The position numbers and the translations under genes were made by a program. A model generated the notes under the pieces. That model had not been told where the DNA came from and did no database searches. It saw only the letters and a list, made by a program, of their open reading frames with translations. A stretch of 64,000 bases of DNA from contig CM082584.2 of NCBI GenBank assembly GCA_040954595.2, positions 3,906,001 through 3,970,000 on the forward strand, given 5' to 3'. Each line of letters begins with the position of its first letter. Position 1 is the first letter of the stretch. Positions 1 through 12,000 of the stretch are shown one piece after another. Origin of the DNA: Balanoglossus misakiensis (taxonomy: Eukaryota > Hemichordata).

Positions 1-94
1 TGGTAATAAACAAAAGTTAGATGTCTGTAGGATCAGAATGTTCCAGCATTAATGGAAGTCAATATAGTATTTTCACATTGTATTCATGTTTCAG

Positions 95-3000
95 GTGCGT
101 GCAGCCGGTGGTTTGCTGAAATATTTGGATAAGAAAAGAATTGGAGTGGAACTTGAAGATCAAAGTGTCAGAGTTCCAGTAATTGGTCTTCAAGTATTCA
201 CTTTGTAAGTAGACTTTAGTGATTTTGCTGCTGTTATTGAAACAAAACATGTAGTGTCTAAAAGGGGCAAAGTTGCTCTCTTTTGATCTTTTTATGCTCT
301 CATGTCATACTTGGGGAGCAGGGGTTGGGGAGGGGGTATGTACATGTATATGGCTGGGGGGATATTCGTATTAGCCTGTCTGTATTATGTAAGGGGAGAA
401 CCATTTGATTTCGGGGGGGGGGGGGGGGATTTGGATTTAGTATAGTTTTCATGGTTTAGTATGATACATGTATAGCATGGTACAGTATGGCGGCCCATTG
501 CTGCCTTTGGTAAAATGCATAAATGTATATCTATAGTTTGTGTGTTTTTGTTTGTGTTTTTGTTTGTTTGTGTGTTTTTGTTTGAAAAGAAAATGAAAAG
601 AAATTAAAAACAAAACAAAATAAAAATATAAATAAAATAAAAACGAAATTAAAAACAAAATTGAATAAAAAAAAATTTGAAAAGAAAAGAAAACAAACTA
701 AAATGAAAAGAAATTAAATACTGGTCAACTGTTAAAAAAAACTATTACAAACTCCACTCTGCCTGTAGACAGACAAGATTAAACGTTCAAAGAATGAGTG
801 CTCGATCTTCCACAGTAAAATACTTCAAATATATTCCCTATCCTCTAAAATCCTCACCATTAAGCCATATTACTTGCATTTGCATCAGTTTGTCATCTCT
901 TCATACTGTTTGTATGGAGGCTGATTAAATCGGTGCTGCACCGTTTTAATAAATAGCGGTCAGATTGCAACATGTGGTCACAATCATGCATCGATAAGGT
1001 GTTCATGTATACCTATCAGTAAGCTTATTTATAGATGAATCAATTTAAGTTGGAAAATATAACCATGAAAATAATGCAAAAAGTGGCAGCTGTAGGCTTT
1101 AAGGTGTGACATACAGCAAGGACTGCAGTAGACAAAGTATACATGGAGTATGTGTGTTGGTTCATCTGTTGAACATTCCAGTTGTAGGAAATAAAGTGTT
1201 TGATCTGGAGTAATTTCAAACGCATGGCCGCGACTTGATCATGTGTGTGTTTTGGTAGTTATGTTTCTATACTTCATGTCATCGTTGTTGTTGTTGTTAT
1301 TGTTATTGTTGTTGTCTTTAATCTAGTGAGATAAAAAAAGTTATTGCGATTTTTTATGTTGAATCTTTCAGGAACAAGATGTTAATGGTTGACCACAATA
1401 CTTACAATGCCTTGCAGATCTTTCAGAAGGAACTTCATCCATCTATTTATAAATTTGGCAGTAGTGGTTCAAAGGAAGGTTTGAGTTTATATGGTAAGTT
1501 ATTGTGTGCATGTATTATCATTTCATTCGTCAGTCAGTCTCATTATATTGAACACCTATTGCCTGGCCATGAGGGCCATAGCAGCCATTTATTACCCCCA
1601 AGGGGCTGTGAGTTACCAGAATCACATGCTATTTCCCCGAGACCGTATATTTTTTTCTGCTATTTCCCTAGGGATTCATTCTATTTTCATATCATCATGT
1701 GACAGATTCTGGCGAATCACGTCACAGTATTAGAATGAGGTATATTATAAAATCCAATATGGTTGTCAAGGGGCAATTTCATGATCAATTTTCTATGTCT
1801 GGAGTGATTACTAAGATATGGCTTTTGGACCGTCTCAGATTGTCACATAAGCTCAACAAACGAAATAACTATGTTTCATGTCAATTCGTTTAGTGAACTT
1901 TACTTTCACACTTATTTAGATGACCAAAAACTTCCTTTTATGTTTTTATTAAAGTAAAAACTAGTGGTGTACCAAAGAATCTACCTATATCCTGCGCCTC
2001 TCACTTTGGATGTTCTCTGTTAATTATTCGATTTGATCAATTTACTGCAATTTTCTAACTGTACATCATGTGATCAGAGGCAAACGTTACTCAAAATCTA
2101 TAGCCATTCTTCAACATTGTAGTTTATTTTGGGTATCAACACTTAATTTTTCACACTTTTGAACTTTTGTTTAAGGGGAGGGATTTTGGATCCTAACGAA
2201 TACATTTTGTTCGTTGAGCTTAGGTGACTCGGACAACCTGAAATGGTCCCTTAGAGATCATTGGCCTTTGGATAAACATCGTGCAATTTCATACATTTTT
2301 TGTGTCGTGTCTATTTTACTATCCAAAATATTATAATGAAACAAAGACCATGTGATCATAAACAAGATGGATGCCTCCAATGTCCATACGCCAATGAGAG
2401 CCATGTTTACAAAAGCTTGTGCCTGACCCTTTCCTTTTAGCGTAGCGCAGCCAGTGGTGGGAATGGGGCAGGGGACCAGACTACACCACCACCACCAACG
2501 ACAAACATTCCGTTTGCTTTCGTTGTGTCACTGTTTCATGACATTGTAATAGACTCGTTCAGTCGCAGGTATACACTATATCCATCTTCAGCAAAGAATA
2601 TATGCATGGCGAGGGGAGGGGGGGGGGGATATTATGGGCGTGTCCCTGCCCAATTCTCCCTTTATATGGACGTTCCACACATAGTGCCATGAAGCGTTTA
2701 GGGACTATGGACAGACTGTCCAAAATGTAGAACACGTCCTGCACACGTGTGACCAACAGATCGTATTGTCTGTGACCTACTTTACACTATTAAATGTATA
2801 CTTTGAACCTTGTTGCACAAAACGTGTTACGCATGCGCTGACTGCATTACCAAGGCTGTAGCGAATGCTTCTCCGGATCTGGTACCTGATTGAACACGGC
2901 ATCATTTGGCAACTAAGGTAAGGTTTCCTAAGTTGTTCATACATTGCTTATTTTGGATGATGGTAGGAAACAATGATGATATCTTTGTGGTCCGTACAAC

Positions 3001-6000
3001 CTTGAAAATCCCCTCATTTAAGCGAAACATCTCTACAATACGTTCCGACTGAAACAAAATTTAACAAAAACACTTCCTGGTTCAGTAAACTTACAACCCA
3101 AGAGTATTGGTTTTATTGTTTTTACAAGGTGAATCGCATTCCACTAAATACAGACTATCACAAAACGACCTCGACAATTTGATCAGCGACATTATTGTGC
3201 AATCAATTTGAAATAATCATATCAAATCAAGAGTAAATACAATTATTTTTTACGTCCTCGTGAGTGTAGATTTTTGAGGTGTTATACATGAAAACAGTGT
3301 ACATGGATATAGGTCATCCCCGCCTAGCATTTTGACCACACAACTTTGACCTCAAACATTACATGATTCGCCTAAATCACTATATGTCATGAAATGTGAA
3401 AGTGAAAGGGCAGTATGTTTACTATAATACAACTTTTATTTTTTGACTGGACACTTTTTTAAAGAGATGTAAATCTTGCATGGATTAAGTGTTGTTCGTG
3501 CATTTTTTGTCAACGGTTTATCAACATACCTGTCACAAGTTCCAGAAAGAATCGACTCCCTATAGCCTTAATACCAACGGATACATTTGTACACATTCCA
3601 TAAAACTGACTTTACAGTAAAGAAAACGATTGTGAAATGGCTAAAGTAGTGATGCTAATTATGATCCGTAGTCTTTTGACCACAAGAATAATAAAAATAA
3701 TTTGTGTATCTCAAAGCTAAAATCCTGTCCTGCACTAATTTATCAACGTGTCTATTATTAGTATCCAATATTCATCTTTAATTTATCATCAGATCAACAT
3801 ACCAAGAGTATATCTAACAAAATGGCCGAAGCAATGCCTAGTGGGAGTTTCCTCCAACAGCGCATAGATGAGAAAATCCTCTTCTGTCCGATCTGCAAAG
3901 AACGGATGGTGAAACCCAAAAGTCTACCCTGCATACACACCTTCTGTGAGAAGTGCCTCCAACAATGGGTGCAACAGAAAGGAGGCAGACTTGAATGTCC
4001 GACGTGTCGACGTACGTGTCCACTCCCGCAGGCAGGGGTCAAAGGTCTCACTAACAATTTTTTCATCAATGACCTGATTGAACTATTTGACGAGTTGCAG
4101 GCCAACCCCGGCGAGACCGTATGCGATTTGTGTGCCAGAAAAGCAAGCTGTTGGTGTCAAGAATGCGCCCAGTTCTTTTGTGATGGATGTCGGCGTAGTC
4201 ATTTGAAAATAAGGACGACCAAGAACCACAGATTCATGTCTATGGAAGAATACAATGCTGTGGCTGAGTCTGGTCGTGATCACCTGATTCGTCCCCGATT
4301 CTGCACAGTTCATCAGGACAGTCAGCTCAAGTTATTCTGCCAACACTGTCAAGTGAATGCGTGCATGGAATGTGCAGTGACCGTTCACAAGGGCAGGGCG
4401 CACAATCTGGTGTCGTTAGAAGATGCATTGGAAGAGTTCGACCCAGAGTTGCAAGACAAAGAAAATGCAGTGTCAAATAGGGTATTTTCACTCCGAGAAA
4501 AACAACAAGAGGCAACCAAAGATATAGAAGATATTGACAAAAACGGAAGTCAGGTTGTGCGTCAAATCAGACATAAAATAGCAGAAATGAGAAATATATT
4601 GCAGAAAGAGGAAGACAGGTTGGTGGAAAAGGCGTTGGCAATGAGTGGACAGATGAAGAAAAACAGGCAATCAGAACTGGACCAGATAGAATTCGATCTA
4701 GCCTCTGCAGAAAATGTGTATGTCTACACACGAAATCTGCGGACACACGGCAATGCAGCTGATATACTTTCCCAGAAGAAAGAACTGATGCAGAGATTGA
4801 ATGAAATCATAAATGATCGTTCAACAGACCGATACGTCCCCCCACAAAACACCCGCCTTGTTTTTCAAGAGAATAACAAGTGCATGCAACTTTCTCTTGG
4901 AGAAGTAATTGACCAATCAGAAGTGACACATGCTGCACGTGTCAGCCAATCAGTTGATCGACAGATACTACAACAGCAACCTGAGGCAACCACCGAGAAA
5001 TCTGAGATTAAAAGAAAAATGACCGACCAATCCGCGGTGTCTAGTATGTCAAGTGTCAGCCAACCAACTGTTGAGAGGAAACAACAAAGACCTAAGACTC
5101 TGGCCCAGAAGACTACTGCTCCTGGAGTTGTTACTATGCCAACGGGAAGTATGGTTGATAGAGTCAAAACAATCTCAGGCATACTGTTTATTTGTATTAC
5201 ATATACGTTTGCAGATGGAATACAAGGAGTAAGTATTACAATGAAAACGGTTTGAGCTGCACAGAAGGAATGTACTGACTATTGATTTGTTTATCAACAT
5301 AGTCAAAAGAAAACACGCTTTTTGCATTCAAGGTTAGACTTGCTCCAAGTCTATAGGCTTAAATTTCAGCAAAATTTGTTCCGATTTAATATAGCGTGTG
5401 TGGAGTGAACGCATGAAGTTGTGGCATCGCGATAGTGATGAACAGTAACCGAAACTCAGTACCGAAATATAATCAAGGCAAACAAACGTATGAAGGGTAA
5501 TGAGTAAAATTAAGAAATGGGGAACACCTGAATTAGTCAAGCAAAAAGTGGGCTAGTCTAATTCAAGGTGAAGATGAAAATCCGCTACTAGACCACAATG
5601 CATGCTTTAAGACCACAATGCATGCTTTAGTGATAAGAATGTATCACCCTCAACAATCTGTTATGAACTGTAACAATGAAAAAAATCACTGGTCTGTACA
5701 TTTCTTCTGTGCATCTCAAACACCCTTTTTACCGTTGTCGTTGTATATGTTTGAAGTGATGGTTTGGCTAAATGCGTTGCATACCTTTGCAGTCCTAGCT
5801 TCTCTGTTTAAGTAAATTTTGAACTGTTCCTGGCTTGTCAATATCAATGTCAATATGGGGTATGATATAGAGGGCTGAAAAGTGGTCATGTTTAGTCTTG
5901 CTGTTTCATTCACACACACCAATACTTATTGGCTATTATATCGACTTAGTTAACTTCTTCGCAAATAACATTATTTTTTTTGTCAAACTTTGTATGCTAA

Positions 6001-9000
6001 CAACAGAGATTCGTGTGTCAATACAAATTATTCACGCCACATGAATAAGTGTATCGGAAATGTTTCCTTAATGTCATCATAAACCTGAAAGTTTTGACAG
6101 AAAAAGACAGCCAGCCCATCTTGACTTGATGGCCGAAATCGCACAGAAAACGCTACAATCCATGTGTGGCTACACTTCATTGTTAGTGATGTTTTCAACT
6201 GTCACATTTTGATGATCAAAATGAAAGGAAACAGTCACCTCCCAAAATTGAACCTTCATGATTTCACCTTTTGTGGAAGGAATCAGATCATAATTGATAT
6301 GAATATTTATTCTCCGCAGAATCCAATATTTATTCTTAAAAGTTCAGTTAATACACGCATCAAACATGAATGATAACGCAACAATTGGTGGGGAACTAAC
6401 CAAAGCCACACCTCTTTCTCACTTTTCAAAATTTGAAATGTTGACGAGCGCGAGTTGTTTGTTTGAGAGATAAAAATCTGCCGAAGCGCCCTCAACGGCT
6501 GTACGTAAAAGTGTGTGTCTGCCAAGAGAGTAACAAACTCCGTGATCAAGGAAACATGGCTAATTATATCTTTCAAATTATTCCCTCAGTAAATTTTCCG
6601 CCAGATTCCAATGTGGTAAACAATTATTAATATTTATTACACCTGATACGACATAAATCAGGACAACGTCATACAATGCTTCACAAGACTTGAATTATTA
6701 TTTTTATTTTATTATTTTGTTTATTTTATCATCTAAAAATAACTAAATACATATAAATTTGTAAATATTTTTTTATAATTATCCAAATTTTATTGTAGTT
6801 TGACTAATAAATCATACGTTATTGTTATTATTATTACTATTTATTTTTCATTTCCAAACCCTACATCTAATCAAGTATTTGTGTGGTTTAGAATGATGTT
6901 TATTGCTTTGAATCCTTTGTCAGAAATATTTCGATTTCGTCATATAATTTTGGTAAAATCTGACACCATACTCTACAAATTTAAAGAGTAAGTACCAAAA
7001 CTCCCAAGTTACGTGATTTGATGCTGCTTGTGTTGCAGCCTGAACATCCAAACCCTGGACAGCTATACAGTGGTGGTCAGTTCAATGGATGGTTACGGGA
7101 CAATGACAAGGGTCGTGAAGTGCTGCGACTGTTGAGGATTGCATTTGATCGCCGACTGACTTTCACCATCGATGGGGAATCAAACGAAGTAGTCTGGAAT
7201 GGCATAACACATGACCAATCTGGGTAAGTTTGATTTCCATTATTGCTATTTCATCACACTGACACCCATTTAATTTCAATTAACCAACAATACGTTACTT
7301 TTTTGTGATGTGTATCAGAAATTTAAAGGGGTCTTCAATCATGTCAGCTCTTGTTTCCCTGTGTGGTTTTGATGGCGAACTGGGAGAAAAAAACATACAT
7401 TGTAGGTCATTGGAATAGATATCAAAATTAAAACAACACCGTTCCGGTGCCAAGAAAAGAGACACGTAACGTGAAATACATTTCGAGATCTCTATATATA
7501 GAATGATTTTATGGAAATGCATAGGAATCCAGCTCTGAAGGTCTAGGTCTCTGCTAGTGACAAAAGTGTACATACATAGGTTATAGCAAAAAAAAACTAA
7601 AATCAAAGTATTTTGATCAGTTTAATAGCCAACAAATCAATAGTACCACAAGTCAAAATAGCAACGGCAAAGAACAGACATGTATTGAAGCTCATTGAAC
7701 ATGTTTGAGCTCACCCGCTGATGGTGATAGTATCTGTGCAGGTAACCATCTTACTTAATTTTCACGTCTTTTGGTTTCATTGAACTACGCCTCTCGCACC
7801 TGAGTGTGTTCCTTGTAATGGGTACTAATGACGTCAATAATCAAGTTTTCAATTCTTTCAAAATATTTAGGGAATTGAAAATCAAAATCTACTTATAGAC
7901 ACATTCTTATGTGACTCTCACTCAGACAGAAATGACTTGTGCACGTACCTATAAAATTGTTGTAATGTTGATGAAGGGGATATCGACATGTTTTATTACA
8001 AATACATTCATTCGCAAGTAATTGTGACTGTTACAACGTTACACGCCATTGTAACTGGTGGTATAAGTGGAGTGTGCGATATGTCATTTTAGAATACACA
8101 ACTATAAGCATATGTAATTCGAATGATCAACCTGCAATCCATTGATTGACACCTAATGGCCATTCCGGTTCCCCAAAATGGCTACAAATATTGCAGTGGC
8201 ATAATTTATTCCAGTAAACGTTTATAAATCCAAGTTGCTTCCAACCCATCTGCATCTGTCCATCGCAATAAATTGGTGGAAAATAGACAAAATTAACGTT
8301 TCACACGTGACAATTAAGGCATAAACCAAATACCAATTGCCTCTAGTAAAACCTAAATGTATAATTTTGAACGAAACCATGCAGCTTTCGTTCATAGCAA
8401 ACTTTCAACTCATATGGAAGCCGTGGAAATCATGAGTACTGGTATATTCTTCTAAAATTGTTATACTTCATACTGGAACACAATTTTGAAATCCCTATAG
8501 CTACTATTATATTACTGTCATACGCATGTTAACATGTGTTATGTATAATCCCATGATATTTTTCTTTGTTTAACGTCATCGTATACTCGTGGTTTTTCTG
8601 TCAAACTTCAACTTGCAGCATAACTTTGCGGGCGAACTTAATGTGATGACTTGCTAGGACGTGGTGTTGACACGTACACAGCGCAAGACGATGATTGACA
8701 GGCAGAATGTATCAAAATTCTGGCCCATGTGACTGACTCCGCGAATCCGATTGGTAGACAAGACGCAAAAGTGTATAAACTTGAAAGTCAATTTCCCTTT
8801 ATGAATGTTATGAATGAAAGGGATTCCATAATTAGCATATCTCGTGGGGGCCACAGATCGTTGCGCAGGGGAAAGAACGTAATCCCGCTAAATAAACTGC
8901 AATGCCGCTTGAATATTTTAGCAAGATATTGGAATATATTTCTATCCTACCTCTTGTAATGAAAAATAAGAAGACTGTTCATATGAAAAATATATAATCC

Positions 9001-12000
9001 CATGATATTTTTCTTTGTTTGACGTCATCGTATACTCGTGGTTTTCGCAGATGACGTCAAACAAAGAAAAATATCATGGGATTATATATAACTATTCCAC
9101 GTTCACCGGGATCATACAAAATAAACAGAATATGGCACTGTTGGACCAAATAAAACGACAGAATTCAGATGTAACAGATCTTGCACGTTTATACATGTAT
9201 GTCTGGTGATGGTCAGGAAATTGCGATGTTGTGCAAATTATTTCAACTCATAAGATATTTGGCAGCTTTATTTGCTCAAATCTTACATTTATGACACTCA
9301 TACTGCACATTATTTGAAAGTTTTCAAACGGCATTGTTCTCTTTCCAAATTATAAACATGAATAAGTCAAGAGTCTGGGTATAGTTAATGTTGTCACATT
9401 GATGCCATCTGTAGAATGTGATTTCTTTTCTTCTATATCCTGTTATTATAGGCAACGGTGAGATCCAATTATTAAGCGGAGTGTTTCTTCTATCACATCA
9501 CTTTTTTATGTTCAACATAACACTGAGAAGAGCTCCATGCTTTATATTTGTTACAAAAACTTTGTACTGTGCTGTATAGTGTATATTTGACATTTCCATT
9601 TAATGTCATAATCTCTATTTTGTTAGTCGTTGTTGAGAGTTACCAACTACAGATTTGTTTATTTTATCCAGGAATATTTGGGAAGATGATGACTGGCGAT
9701 CTTATTATGCAAAAGTGAAGAAAGAATTGGCTGCAAAAGGAGTGGTGTAAATGTCAAGACGCCCTCACAACGTGGTTGTAGCCACCACATGGAATGCATA
9801 ATGAGAGAGACCTCAAGTGAATGTCAAGTACTCCGTGACGAATAGTCATTTCTCTCTCAAATTATTTGGAGTTTTAGAAATATTTTATTGTATTATACAG
9901 AATAAGATTTGGTAAAGGAAAGCTAGTGTAGAATAGGATTTTGTCAAGAAAAATGTAGAAGATAAGGATTAATCTGTGTGTAGTCACGGTATATTTCAAG
10001 TACAGAATTATCGCTGATCTGGTTCAGTTCATTTGGGATAATTGCATAGTAATAAACTCTATAAAACTCTCAGCACAGTACATGGAGCCTACACATTCGA
10101 CATTTGGTCAGAAATACCACATTATCCCCAAGTACAACGAATACTAATTGTTTTTTACCCATTGATTTGTAATATAAAAGAAGTTCATTTTTCTTATACT
10201 TAGCACTCAAATCTAATTCTTGCATATATCCAAGTTATTTTACACAGTGAATGGGGTTTTAACACATTACTACACCAAATATAGATTTGAAAGCCATGTT
10301 AATTTTTGCACAAATAATTCTGAAGATTTTTCAATTCCATCAACCAGAATGATATCAATTTATCACATGATAATATGGTTTCTTGAACCTAGTCTAACAA
10401 GTAACATTTTTTTTTTCAATTATGTAAAGTGATATTCTCTTAAATAAAAACAAATGTATAATAAGGTATGGACGTTGGAGGCAGCAATCTATCCCATCAT
10501 GCCCTTTTTTCCCGTACATGTTTCCAAAACTCTATCCCTATAAAATTTACCATCACCGACAGTCAATAGCCTAGTCTGGTCCTCTGCCCCATTCCCGCCG
10601 TTGGCTGCGCTACGCTAAGGGACCGTTCAGTTTTTACGGCAGGGGGGGGGGGCCGGCAAGTTTGTGTCATCGGTTCTCAAAATCAGGCCGACCCCCCCTT
10701 CACCCAGCCCAAAAAAATGATGACCCCCCCTTTGACAGACCCAAAAATATGATGACCCCCCCCCCCCCACGCCGAAAACATTTGCCGTCCTGATCCTATG
10801 TATACACTGTATGCAATAAAAGGAATGGGGCTCCTCACCCCTCAATTATAAATTTCTTAAAGTAATTGAATTATTTAATAATATCGTTGCAATAAAGAAA
10901 TCTATGAACAAAATAAAATGACAAGTCATTACAATAGTTGCTAGAATTTATAAAACAAGAAAAGTGGCGGGGGTGGGCGTGGGAGGGGGTGTCCCCCTCC
11001 AACATAAGAAAATTTTGTAAAATACAGTGCTCAAAGTTGCATTTTAATGAACTCAAAAGCAAATAAAGTCAATGTTAGGCAGGACGAATTTTGATTTTGC
11101 CACTCCACTCAAAGTAAGCATTGGGGTGGGGTGGGAATAAGTCTGCCCTGGTACACTAGACAAACCAGCAGATAAATGATATGTTGCATAGAATGTAGGG
11201 GGTGGGTGTGAAAATTTTGTAAAATAAAGGGCGCGAAACTGCAATTTTGTGGACTCTAAAGCAAAAGTTTGGTGGCAAAAGTATGTGACCCCCCCCTAAA
11301 CGTTTAAAAAAAACAGATGACCCCCCCCTTTTGGACTTCAAAATTCAAGTGACCCCCCCCCCCCTGGATTTTGCCGCCCCCCCCCCCCCCCCCCGGCCGT
11401 AAACACTGAACGGTCCCTAAAAGACCCAAGCTTAAGGGTCAGGTATGGACTATTGTTAATATGGCTCTTATTGGTCAATAAATACGAACATTGTGATTGG
11501 ACGAAAGCTATTTCAAACATTAAAAGTTTGAGTTTGTTTGCCAATCAAAATATGCTTTGGTGAAGTTGAATGAGAATTTAACACTCCTTTTCAAACTATG
11601 GAATATGGTTACAAGTCAAAGCATCGTAGTCTGGTCGTCTGCCCCATTCCCACCGCTGGCTGCACCACTTTAAAACGAAAGGAGTCAGGTACGGCCCGAT
11701 CTTGGCCAAAAACCTGGCCAGCATATTATAATGAAACAAAGACCACATGATCATAAACAAGATGGATGCCTCCAATGTCCATACACCAATGAGAGCCATG
11801 TTTACAAAAGCCCGTGCCTCAGACCCTTTCCTTTAGCGTAGCGCAGCCAGCAGTGGGAATGGGGCAGGGGACCAGTCTAGTCACATAACAGCTTGTCTGT
11901 GTGCGCATTTACACACTCTCAATCCCCCACTCCCAGTGGCCAGGAGTGTGATATAGAAACCACATCCAAAACAACTTAGGTACTTTTCTGTTCTTATTTT

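Noticed and set aside
4865-5182. Minus-strand frame of about 105 codons opposite the TRIM-DTC linker (also at 40807-41139)
   Set aside because: Shadow of the sense coding exon; no splice or homology support.
5229-5255. TRIM-only protein ending at the TGA at 5253-5255
   Set aside because: The frame runs over a strong donor (GGA|GTAAGT), and the DTC motif is completed only by splicing to 7039. A short intron-retained isoform cannot be excluded, but is not the main call.
10627-11544. Short Gly/Pro-rich frames in 10.6-11.5 kb and 55.4-56.5 kb
   Set aside because: Products of G/C runs within the poly-G transposable element.
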